Shown here one piece after another: positions 23,892-31,362 of a stretch of 33,579 nucleotides of DNA. The position numbers were made by a program, and so were the translations under genes. The notes beneath the pieces were generated by a model, which saw only the letters and a program-made list of their open reading frames with translations, did no database searches and had not been told where the DNA came from. Numbering within the stretch: the stretch's first letter is position 1; every line of letters starts with the position of its first letter. Source of the DNA: Caldifarciminota bacterium (GTDB lineage Bacteria > Hydrothermota > UBA3073); NCBI GenBank assembly GCA_023129165.1, contig JAGMCL010000049.1:1-33579 (forward strand), written 5' to 3'.

Positions 23892-25985
23892 TCAATGAAG
23901 AAGAATTAGCTTTTTAACAGCCTTAAAATCGTCAACCTCAATCCTAAAAAAATAAATTCCTGATTCCACTCTGTTATTACTATTGTCTGTTCCATCCCAG
24001 GATACAGATTGCACAGATTTATTTGGATTACATAGATTAAGGGAGAGTGTGCGGATAAGACGACCGGCTACATCATAGATACAGACCGAAGACCGAAGAC
24101 CAGAGACTGAAGACCTCTTATTTTGGTCTGTGGTCTGTAGTCTTATGTCTATAGTCGTTCTTGTGCTGAATGGATTGGGATAGTTCTGAAATAAATAGGT
24201 GATTTTAGAATCAGATTTTTCCTCCATACCAAGGCTTTGAAGAGTTATATCTCTGAATGCCGTTAAGCTATCGCCTGCATCATCCCATACTATTAGCTTT
24301 AGAATATATTCTCCTTTGCTCAAACCAGATGTATTCCATGTAGCAATTAAATCAATATGAACCTGACTTGTTGATTCCTCAACAAGAGTCCATATAGAAT
24401 CTTCCTTAGAAGCCCCGTATAACTTATATTTATCAAAGGTAATTGGGTTAAAGGGACCTACATCTATCCACGCTGAACCATATACATTAATTATTGTGTC
24501 AATTATACCGAAATCAGTACTGTCTATTGCAGCAACCATTACTAAAGCAGTGTCCCTTGCTTCAGGTTCGTATTCAAAATAAGAATTGACCGCTAAAAGA
24601 TAAGAGTGGTTGTGGGCAAGGTTGGTTACTTGTGCTGTGCTTGGGTTAGACGGAGCTACATAGGCATTTATAAGAAATACAGTCCCTCTGTCCCATGAAC
24701 TTACAAAGGTATTACATTGTCCATCTGTAAAAGAATAGAAACCTTCATGCACTGAGGTCACAGAACTAGGAAAACCAGTTGCTGTACATTGCGTGGCATA
24801 TATTCTCGAACTATCTTTGGCGTGTGATTCACCCCAGCAACAGGAATCCATAAAAAGAACGCTATTATCATATGTATATATACACCACAACTGTATATAG
24901 CTATTCACAATCTGAAAAAATCTATCGTCAATCGGAACAGCAAGAAAAGGATAGAAAGTGTAATTAGTTATGTTACTAAAATATGCAGTGTCAGGTCCAA
25001 AAATTCTGGGTGTAGCGCAAAGAAAAGAATTATTTACAGTAACTGAACAACCAGGCCAGGACTCAATTCCCCATACAACCAAGTGACATGTATCAAAACT
25101 AACAGTATATTTTATACCATTTATTCCCGGGTGGGTTGTATCAAACTTGAAGTGTTCCACATAGTTATAATTTGGAAATTGAATGTCAACAAAATCTCCA
25201 TCCCCAATACCAAACCATGGAAGAATAGTATCACAGCGAAGAAATGACACCTGGCAGGAATCATTTATTGTCAGGTCCCCAACCATATTTGCATCTTCCA
25301 TAATGAGCGTGGAATTATCATATAACTGCCGGAAGTTCCAGTATGGGAAATAAGTCTGCTTTGCAACATACTCACTATTATCGTACATTAATGTGCGGTA
25401 CACAGTGTTCGCATAAACTGTAGCATTAGTAGCTTCAAAGCGTGCGCTGTCACGTAGAATTTGAGGATACTGGGACAAGTATACCTGATTCACATGCAGA
25501 TATGCACCATTCCTGAATATAGCCTGACCATGGTTCTGGGCATATAAGTGTCCAGAGAGAGTAAGTTTTGCATTATCTACTAAAAATACACCCTGACCAA
25601 AGATGAAGATATTGCCATCTTGTACATAATTTGTATCTATGAGAAATGTGTCGGGATCAGGTCCTATCCAAAGATCTTGTCTTGTTTTGGAAATATCACA
25701 AAAATCTATGCCGCCTGAAAAAAGATTTCTATGTGTAAAGAATCCTCTGCTCTTGTTGATATCCCTTTCGCATCTTACATGAGCCAATGGGGTTTGTGCT
25801 GGATAAGTCATTGTGTCTAAAACAACCTTTTTATCACAATTTTCAAGACAGACCTTATCAACCTCTTTCTGAGGAAAAATAGGTGATAGCTGAACTTCTG
25901 TGTATGAAATTAACATAAATAGAAAAACCACGAACATAAAATAAGACACATTCATTTTCCTCTTATGTCTTACGAATACTTGCAT
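23892..25985 (-). CDS. Secreted protein with C-terminal sorting tail interrupted by a repeat
   Basis: The product is 697 residues. The signal peptide has a charged head (RHKRK) and a hydrophobic core (FMFVVFLFMLISY); this is why I keep ATG 25985 over the in-frame ATG ten residues later, although the latter has AGAGG close by. The middle (about 90-470) is a beta-rich series of short segments (LTLSGHLYAQNHGQAIFRNG-like) resembling right-handed parallel beta-helix rungs. An Ig-like domain follows (about 490-575), then a FlgD-Ig/sorting tail (YLFQNYPNPFSTRTTI ... IYDVAGRLIRTL ... VSWDGTDNSNNRVESGIYF) ending KKLILLH. Inside the tail, residues about 610-635 are encoded by AGACC/GGTCT repeat DNA. 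Function is unknown; it is exported like the proteins at 1111 and 2558. Confidence 0.83.
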   Translation of the reverse strand: MQVFVRHKRKMNVSYFMFVVFLFMLISYTEVQLSPIFPQKEVDKVCLENCDKKVVLDTMTYPAQTPLAHVRCERDINKSRGFFTHRNLFSGGIDFCDISKTRQDLWIGPDPDTFLIDTNYVQDGNIFIFGQGVFLVDNAKLTLSGHLYAQNHGQAIFRNGAYLHVNQVYLSQYPQILRDSARFEATNATVYANTVYRTLMYDNSEYVAKQTYFPYWNFRQLYDNSTLIMEDANMVGDLTINDSCQVSFLRCDTILPWFGIGDGDFVDIQFPNYNYVEHFKFDTTHPGINGIKYTVSFDTCHLVVWGIESWPGCSVTVNNSFLCATPRIFGPDTAYFSNITNYTFYPFLAVPIDDRFFQIVNSYIQLWCIYTYDNSVLFMDSCCWGESHAKDSSRIYATQCTATGFPSSVTSVHEGFYSFTDGQCNTFVSSWDRGTVFLINAYVAPSNPSTAQVTNLAHNHSYLLAVNSYFEYEPEARDTALVMVAAIDSTDFGIIDTIINVYGSAWIDVGPFNPITFDKYKLYGASKEDSIWTLVEESTSQVHIDLIATWNTSGLSKGEYILKLIVWDDAGDSLTAFRDITLQSLGMEEKSDSKITYLFQNYPNPFSTRTTIDIRLQTTDQNKRSSVSGLRSSVCIYDVAGRLIRTLSLNLCNPNKSVQSVSWDGTDNSNNRVESGIYFFRIEVDDFKAVKKLILLH
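24082..24156. repeat. AGACC/GGTCT repeat inside a coding sequence
   Basis: On the plus strand CAGACCGAAGACCGAAGACC is followed by more GA-rich copies, then by GGTCTGTGGTCTGTAGTCTT. It is a simple repeat with imperfect inverted halves. It stays in frame and adds about 14 residues between TTIDIR and VCIYDVAG of the sorting tail, where the two sibling tails in this window have none. Confidence 0.75.
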
Positions 25986-26221
25986 AATAATTATTTTCTT
26001 TTATCTACCTTAAAATACTAGATATACCTCTTACTATATTAAACGAATACTCAGCAGTTTTATCTATATTATTATAAAAATTTTCGTTCTTTTCTAATTT
26101 AGTTTATTCAAATGATATTCAAAACGACTAAAGGCTTATAAATAACGATCATCCTCCCTTCCAATATGAGATTACTTTGCACCCTTATTATCGGTACTCG
26201 CAACAACATAAGTCTGCATGT

Positions 26222-26306
26222 GTCATCGCGAACGAACGAAGTGAGCGCGGAAATCTCATTTAGCAAGTTTGTCATTGCGAGTGAATGAAATGAACGTGGC
26301 AATCTT
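26222..26306. repeat. Two diverged GTCATTGCGAG-type repeats
   Basis: Elements at 26222-26257 and 26271-26306 match the one at 20709-20744 (ends GTCAT.GCGA and GG.AATCT). The second runs directly into the 117-bp repeat copy 2. Confidence 0.8.
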
Positions 26307-26412
26307 TTTCTTATTGTCTATAACAGTCTAAAGACTGTTACTCCTCTCGTTGCTACCTCAGTGTTATAAGGGATTGACAGCGTTTACGCTGTCACAAAAT
26401 GTTATTGCTTCA
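26296..26412. repeat. 117-bp dispersed repeat, copy 2
   Basis: Equal in length to 20589-20705, with about five differences. Both hairpins are intact here (GACAGCGT/ACGCTGTC at 26376-26393 is perfect). The rest of the 25986-26501 gap is AT-rich and holds no credible gene apart from the promoter at its end. Confidence 0.9.
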
Positions 26413-26465
26413 CCTATAGTTCGCAATTACAAGAAAAAGCTGGTCAGTCATGGTTAACTTTTTTC

Positions 26466-26494
26466 TTGACATAGAAAAAAACCTGTTGTATAAT
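26466..26494 (+). promoter_or_regulatory. Consensus promoter with leaderless geometry
   Basis: TTGACA (26466-26471), 17 bases, TATAAT (26489-26494). The ATG at 26493 overlaps the -10 box and cannot be used in this transcript. The in-frame ATG at 26502 lies seven bases after the -10 box, where RNA synthesis should start. Confidence 0.88.
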
Positions 26495-26501
26495 GCATCC
26501 G

Positions 26502-28877
26502 ATGAAAAATCTTGACTTAATACTTCCGTTAGTACGTAAACCTGGAAGATATATAAACGGTGAGTTAGGCACCAAAATTCATACCTCATCCAATACCTCC
26601 TGTGTGATTGCATTTCCAGATGTATATGAGGTCGGTATGTCATCTCTTGGCGTTAGAATACTCTACCATCTATTCCAAAAATCAGGAATACATGTTGAAA
26701 GAGTATTTTCACCCTGGGTAGATATGGAAGAAAAATTGAGAAGAAACGAAATTCCCCTTTCTTCCCTTGAAACACGTACTCCCCTTAAAGATTTCGACCT
26801 CGTGGCATTTTCACTACAGTATGAACTAAATTATACGAACATTCTCTCTATGCTTGACCTGGCAGGAATCCCACTCCATAGTAAAGAAAGACAAAACGAC
26901 CATCCAATAGTTGTTGCAGGAGGTACAAGTGTCTTTAACCCACTCCCTATCCTTCCTTTTTTCGATGCGTTTCTTATTGGTGATGCTGAGGAATTTGTCC
27001 CTGCAATAATTCCTATTTTTAAAGATAAATCAACAAAAAGGAATGAAAAGCTCAAAGAATTGAGTAAATTACCCGGGGTTTTATTACCCGACAATGTTGG
27101 CAACTCATCAGTAACTGTAAAAAAAATCTCTATCGATACCCTACCTGGTGATACTATTCCTGATTCTCCTATATTACCATTTATTGAGATTATCCATGAT
27201 AGATTAGTCGTTGAGATTGCAAGGGGTTGCACACGTGGATGTAGATTTTGTCAAGCAGGTATAATCTATCGCCCTTACAGAGAGAGGGATAGAGAAACTG
27301 TAATGAAGGCTATATTACAGGGTCTTTTAAAGACTGGATATAAAGATGTCACTCTCCTTGCTCTATCAGTCCTTGACCATTCAGATATCAAAGGAATGAT
27401 AAGCGATTTAAAAAAGAAACAAATAGGTATATCATTACCATCACTCCGAGGAGATTCCCTAAATAGTGACATTGCATCACTTTTATGTGGAGGTAGTGTT
27501 ACTCTCGCACCTGAAGCAGGCACGGAAAGATTGCGCAGGATTATTAACAAGGATATTGATGAGGATGATATGATAGAATCTACCAAAAGACTTAAATCGT
27601 TTGGGTTTACTCATGCAAAACTATATTTTATGATTGGACTGCCTCAGGAAACCGAAGAAGACATTGAAGGAATAGTAAAACTTATTAATACTATCAGGAG
27701 GAATATTCCTTTAAAGGTTTCAATATCACCATTCGTACCAAGACCACATACACCATTCCAATGGGTTAGACAAAATAACATAGAGGAACTCCAGGAAAAA
27801 ATTAATTACTTGAAGAGGTATATTAAAAAGACACGGGTTGCATATAGAGAACCTGAGGGTTGCTTGCTTGAGGGTGTTTTTTCTCGTGGTGATGAGAGAC
27901 TCTCTGCTGTTATAGAAAGGGCATATAGACTTGGTGCCAGATTTGACGAATGGAGTGAGATGTTCGATTTTACCATATGGATCAAAGCATTTGATAAGGA
28001 GGGAATCAACCCGAATGATTATCTAAAAGAAAGAGATATTGATAAACCATTACCCTGGGATATTATAGACACTGGAGTTGATAAAGATTGGTTAGTTGAG
28101 GAAAGAGAACTTTCGATTAATGGCAAGATGAGAAGAGATTGCAGGATTATTGGATGTAGTGGATGTGGGATATGTGATGGAAATATAGTACCAATTAAAA
28201 AGAAAAAAGGAGATACTGAAGTAAAATATGGACGAATGGCTAAAAGTTTAAATAAACCATATGCTAAAATTGGCTATAGAATCAAGTATTCAAAAATAGA
28301 TAATCTTCGTTATATAGGACATCTGGATACGACAAATGCCCTTATAAGAACACTCAGACGTGCAAAGCTGCCCCTTGTTTATTCACAAGGATATAAACCC
28401 AAACCCAAGGTTGCATTTTCACCTCCTCTGACACTCGGATTTACATCGAGTGCAGAGTACATAGATGTATTGTGTAAGAGAACTGTTCCTGATATAGAAG
28501 AAAAACTCAAAGAAACAACACCTGAAGGATTTATGATAAACTCAGTAGAAATGCTCCCACCAAAGTATCCTTCTTTATCATCCTCACTTGTAAACCAGAG
28601 ACTCCGGGTAAACCTTACTCCAAAAAAAAGAGGCTATGGAATGCCCCGCCGTGGCGGGGCGGAAGAATCTATAGATGATTTTATGGAGAATGAGACAGTG
28701 GAGATAGATGGTATAAACGTTAGACCGGCAGTATTAGAAATTATATATAAGGATGATTGTGTGGAAATTCTTATGAAATTGGGTAAGGTTAAACCTCTTA
28801 AGATATTTCAGGTATTATTTAATATCACTGAGGATGAGGCAAGACTCCTTAAGGTTGAAAGAATTGGGTGGAAGTAA
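26502..28877 (+). CDS. Fused TIGR03960 radical SAM / TIGR03936 (DUF2344) protein
   Basis: The product is 791 residues from ATG 26502; the ATG nine bases earlier lies in the -10 box. Residues 1-220 form the B12-binding-like N-terminal domain of TIGR03960. The radical SAM cluster is CTRGCRFC (C243, C247, C250), followed by LAPEAGTERLR and ISPFVPRPHTPFQW. After a Cys-rich linker (CRIIGCSGCGICDGN) comes the DUF2344 domain (about 590-791: YSKIDNLRYIGHLDT, YSQGYKPKPKVAFSPPL). In Clostridia these two parts are usually separate neighbouring genes next to ribonuclease G; here they are one protein. The exact reaction is not known to me; a link to RNA or ribosome biology is inferred from that context. 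Residues 714-721 are encoded by a GC palindrome. Confidence 0.92.
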   Translation: MKNLDLILPLVRKPGRYINGELGTKIHTSSNTSCVIAFPDVYEVGMSSLGVRILYHLFQKSGIHVERVFSPWVDMEEKLRRNEIPLSSLETRTPLKDFDLVAFSLQYELNYTNILSMLDLAGIPLHSKERQNDHPIVVAGGTSVFNPLPILPFFDAFLIGDAEEFVPAIIPIFKDKSTKRNEKLKELSKLPGVLLPDNVGNSSVTVKKISIDTLPGDTIPDSPILPFIEIIHDRLVVEIARGCTRGCRFCQAGIIYRPYRERDRETVMKAILQGLLKTGYKDVTLLALSVLDHSDIKGMISDLKKKQIGISLPSLRGDSLNSDIASLLCGGSVTLAPEAGTERLRRIINKDIDEDDMIESTKRLKSFGFTHAKLYFMIGLPQETEEDIEGIVKLINTIRRNIPLKVSISPFVPRPHTPFQWVRQNNIEELQEKINYLKRYIKKTRVAYREPEGCLLEGVFSRGDERLSAVIERAYRLGARFDEWSEMFDFTIWIKAFDKEGINPNDYLKERDIDKPLPWDIIDTGVDKDWLVEERELSINGKMRRDCRIIGCSGCGICDGNIVPIKKKKGDTEVKYGRMAKSLNKPYAKIGYRIKYSKIDNLRYIGHLDTTNALIRTLRRAKLPLVYSQGYKPKPKVAFSPPLTLGFTSSAEYIDVLCKRTVPDIEEKLKETTPEGFMINSVEMLPPKYPSLSSSLVNQRLRVNLTPKKRGYGMPRRGGAEESIDDFMENETVEIDGINVRPAVLEIIYKDDCVEILMKLGKVKPLKIFQVLFNITEDEARLLKVERIGWK
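28643..28660. repeat. GC palindrome of the intergenic repeat family inside a coding sequence
   Basis: GCCCCGCC (28643-28650), centre GT, GGCGGGGC (28653-28660). The arms are identical to the intergenic hairpins at 16816-16834 and 17116-17134. It is in frame and encodes PRRGGA in a DUF2344 loop. Confidence 0.8.
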
Positions 28878-28992
28878 TGCAGCTGATAAATAGACGACAT
28901 CAGCTTGTCTATATCCATACAGATCCTGCGGATTGACTCTACAAGCTAATTTTAAAGAATGAACATTTCGATATTCATTAACGATTTTTTCC

Positions 28993-29021
28993 TTGACTTT
29001 TTCTCTATTTTAGTATATAAT
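28993..29021 (+). promoter_or_regulatory. Near-consensus promoter of the lipoprotein gene
   Basis: TTGACT (28993-28998), 17 bases, TATAAT (29016-29021). Transcription near 29028 yields a leader of about 160 bases before the probable start at 29190. The stretch from 28878 to the promoter shows nothing else. Confidence 0.82.
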
Positions 29022-29027
29022 CAAAAG

Positions 29028-29189
29028 GGAATAAGGGTGGAGTTTCCCCTGATAATTGTCAACCGTTATGGTTGTTTTGACAGATAAGTCGTAAGGAGGC
29101 GATACCTATGTGTGCGATTTAAAGAATTTATATGCATGGTTAGAAATAAAGTGTGTTTTTATTTTTCTGTATTCATAAGGGGAGGAAAG
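29028..29189 (+). promoter_or_regulatory. Long leader with pairing segments and a strong ribosome site before a four-codon ORF
   Basis: The leader can pair AGGG with CCCT around 29033-29050 and TGTCAA with TTGACA around 29058-29083 (inner AACC/GGTT). A strong AAGGAGG (29093-29099) then precedes ATG TGT GCG ATT TAA (29108-29122), encoding only MCAI. The main gene has its own ribosome site (AAGGGGAGG, 29177-29185). I recognise no known riboswitch class. Translation of the mini-ORF could affect the main gene. Confidence 0.45.
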
Positions 29190-30308
29190 ATGATGCGTAA
29201 ATGGTTAGTTCCTGTAGGACTGATTTTAGCATTCGGTCTCATAATGACGGGATGTAAGAAGGAAGGGGTGACAGACGGAGGAGAACCACAAGTTGAATTG
29301 ACCATTGCTTTACCAGATCCGGCACAACAACCATTGTGGAATGATGTTGATAAACTCGTCCTTACAGTAACCGGTCAGGATAAGTGGATTGTGACTGATA
29401 CACTGGATATATCCCCGGGGGATACGATAGCCATCTTTACATTGAATGTAACACCTGGGACAAATAGGCTTTTCACTCTGGATGCAATTGATACCCTCTG
29501 GGTGGTCCTTTTCTGGGGCAGACTTGAAGCAGATATTGAGGAAGGTCAGACATATGACTTCGATATAATCCTTGAACCCGCTGGTGGTGGTGCAGCCACT
29601 CATATAAAGATATTTAGAGATGGTTTGCCATGGTCTTCCAGTGCAATGGATACAATGCTCCAGCGAGAAGGCTTCACCCCGGGTCCGGGAGAAAACCAGT
29701 ATGAGATATTCCCCTCAGACAGTTTTGCCTCTGTTCATCTTAATGTTGGTGTAGATATGGTCATAATCGTAAACGACCAGGCTCAGTACTTCTATAATAA
29801 TTATGCGGCCAGTCAGGCAAAGTTCAATGCCTTTATATATAGTGGAGGTACTATATTCTGGGAGGCATGCGACCGTGGTTGGGCACAGGGCTCCATTCTT
29901 GATGCTGGTATAACATTCCCAGGAGGAGTTTCCGTGGACTCAACATACATTTACGATAACTATAACCTTTTATATAATCCAAACTACGAGCTGGTAAATG
30001 GACTACCAGATACCATCTATGGAACCTACTCGAGTCACGAGACCTTCACTGACTATCCACTTGGAACTCAGATCTTCACAATTAACAAGGCAGAAGAAAA
30101 ACCGACTCTCATACTCTACCACTACGGGGTGGGATGGGTTATAATAACGGGTCAACCACTCGAATACTGTTATGATAGACTTCCAACTCAAACTACTGGA
30201 GAACTTCTTCCAAGGGTAGTTAGATTCTTTCTCGGCAAACCGCCAGCTACCACTAAGGAGTGCTACTCTCCAAGATTTGGCATCTCCAGAAGAAAGAGTT
30301 CAGGGTAA
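29190..30308 (+). CDS. Putative lipoprotein with GATase1-like domain
   Basis: The 372-residue product starts MMRKWLVPVGLILAFG with a lipobox-like MTGC, so it should be lipid-anchored. A GTG at 29112 would extend the frame by 26 residues but spoil the signal peptide, whereas ATG 29190 has AAGGGGAGG at the right distance. Residues about 35-130 form a beta-sandwich-like domain. From about 135 a class I glutamine-amidotransferase-like or ThuA-like fold is suggested: DMVIIVNDQAQYFYNNY, GGTIFWEACDRGWAQ, GTYSSHETF, GWVIITGQPLEY. The cysteine in FWEAC sits at the nucleophile elbow region, but a catalytic triad cannot be claimed. Role unknown; an envelope-linked sensor or binding protein is possible. 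A hairpin follows at 30331-30358. Confidence 0.78.
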   Translation: MMRKWLVPVGLILAFGLIMTGCKKEGVTDGGEPQVELTIALPDPAQQPLWNDVDKLVLTVTGQDKWIVTDTLDISPGDTIAIFTLNVTPGTNRLFTLDAIDTLWVVLFWGRLEADIEEGQTYDFDIILEPAGGGAATHIKIFRDGLPWSSSAMDTMLQREGFTPGPGENQYEIFPSDSFASVHLNVGVDMVIIVNDQAQYFYNNYAASQAKFNAFIYSGGTIFWEACDRGWAQGSILDAGITFPGGVSVDSTYIYDNYNLLYNPNYELVNGLPDTIYGTYSSHETFTDYPLGTQIFTINKAEEKPTLILYHYGVGWVIITGQPLEYCYDRLPTQTTGELLPRVVRFFLGKPPATTKECYSPRFGISRRKSSG

Positions 30309-30330
30309 ACATAATGATAGTTTTATCATT

Positions 30331-30358
30331 TAGGGGACTTGCAGTAGCGAGTCCCCTA
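30331..30358. terminator. Stem-loop between convergent genes, likely terminator
   Basis: TAGGGGACTTGC (30331-30342) pairs with GCGAGTCCCCTA (30347-30358) over 12 bp including one G-T pair, with the loop AGTA. It lies 23 bases after the lipoprotein stop, followed by AAATTTTATAAA. Genes converge here, so it could stop transcripts from both sides. The T run is weak. Confidence 0.6.
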
Positions 30359-30396
30359 AATTTTATAAAAGTTGCTATTCACAGATTGCTAAAATA

Positions 30397-31119
30397 TTAC
30401 TTTTTCAATTTTGGCAGAATTTCGCCAGCCTTACTGAAGATGGAGACATCAGCAATCTGGGTAATGGGTGTCTCTTCAAGATTTACCTCTATAATTTTAG
30501 CCCCCCTATCCTTTGCTATAAAAGGGATTGATGCAGCAGGATATACTATCCCTGATGTACCTACGACGAGCATAACATCACATTCTGAGGTTGAGGCATA
30601 AGTTTTTGCAAGATTTCTTTCTTGCAGTGATTCACCGAACCAAACGATATCAGGTCTCAAAATTCCACTACATTTACATATAGGAGGAATCTCTTTTAAG
30701 GAAACATCAACATTGAATGAGACTTTCCCGCAGGTTATACACCTTAATCTCCAGATATTTCCGTGAAGTTCGGCAAGTTTTTTATTTCCAGCTCTTGAAT
30801 GAAGTCCATCCACATTCTGTGTTATTAAAAAAAACTGCTCAAACATCTTTTCAAGCCTTGCAATTGCCAGGTGAGCCCTATTAAGTCTTGCTTTGTTAAT
30901 AAGTTGTCTTCTCCAGTCATACCACTCCCATACAAGTTTTGGGTCTTTCTCAAATGCAGATTTGGTAGCAAGTTCTTCTGCTCTGAAATTTTTCCATAAT
31001 CCGTCTTTACCACGAAATGTAGGTATCCCACTCTCTGCTGATACCCCAGAACCAGTTAAAACTACAAGAAAGTTGCATTTAGAGAGGATTTCAACTGCCT
31101 TTTTAACCTTCAACTCCAT
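30397..31119 (-). CDS. cobB: NAD-dependent protein deacylase (sirtuin, SIRT5/CobB-like)
   Basis: The 240-residue protein has the NAD-binding TGSGVSAESGIPTFRG, TQNVDGLH with Q101-N102-D104, catalytic H119 (LHG), zinc cysteines C127, C130, C148 and C150, and GTSGIVYPAAS near the C-terminus. Y67 and R70 (WYDWR) are the pair that in class III sirtuins binds the carboxylate of succinyl- or malonyl-lysine, so desuccinylation is as likely as deacetylation. The usual first glycine motif GAGxS reads GSGVS here. No ribosome site is visible before the ATG. Its 3' end converges on the lipoprotein gene. Confidence 0.93.
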   Translation of the reverse strand: MELKVKKAVEILSKCNFLVVLTGSGVSAESGIPTFRGKDGLWKNFRAEELATKSAFEKDPKLVWEWYDWRRQLINKARLNRAHLAIARLEKMFEQFFLITQNVDGLHSRAGNKKLAELHGNIWRLRCITCGKVSFNVDVSLKEIPPICKCSGILRPDIVWFGESLQERNLAKTYASTSECDVMLVVGTSGIVYPAASIPFIAKDRGAKIIEVNLEETPITQIADVSIFSKAGEILPKLKK

Positions 31120-31362
31120 TAGATAATATTTTAAACAGGGATCTAAAGAGATAAATAATTTATACCACTTTTGTAATAATAGCCTTTCTCATATATCTAC
31201 CACCTTAATTTTTCATTTTAGATTTATTGTAATATTTTCCAGTGGCAAGAGCATATCCTCTTTTAGAATCTCCTTCCTTTAACTTAAGCTATTTTTCCAT
31301 ACCCAATTCTTTAAATTTTTTCTTCAGTCAAGGGTTCACCTCTATAATAATGAATACTTTTT

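Noticed and set aside
26493-26501. ATG at 26493 as start of the radical SAM gene
   Set aside because: These bases belong to the -10 box and the initiation region; the ATG at 26502 fits the promoter geometry.
28993-29107. Known riboswitch (c-di-GMP, fluoride, TPP, preQ1) in the lipoprotein leader
   Set aside because: None of the conserved cores I know for these classes is present; only generic pairing segments are seen.
29112-29189. GTG at 29112 as start of the lipoprotein gene
   Set aside because: It would put 26 unrelated residues before a typical lipoprotein signal peptide, while ATG 29190 has a good ribosome site.
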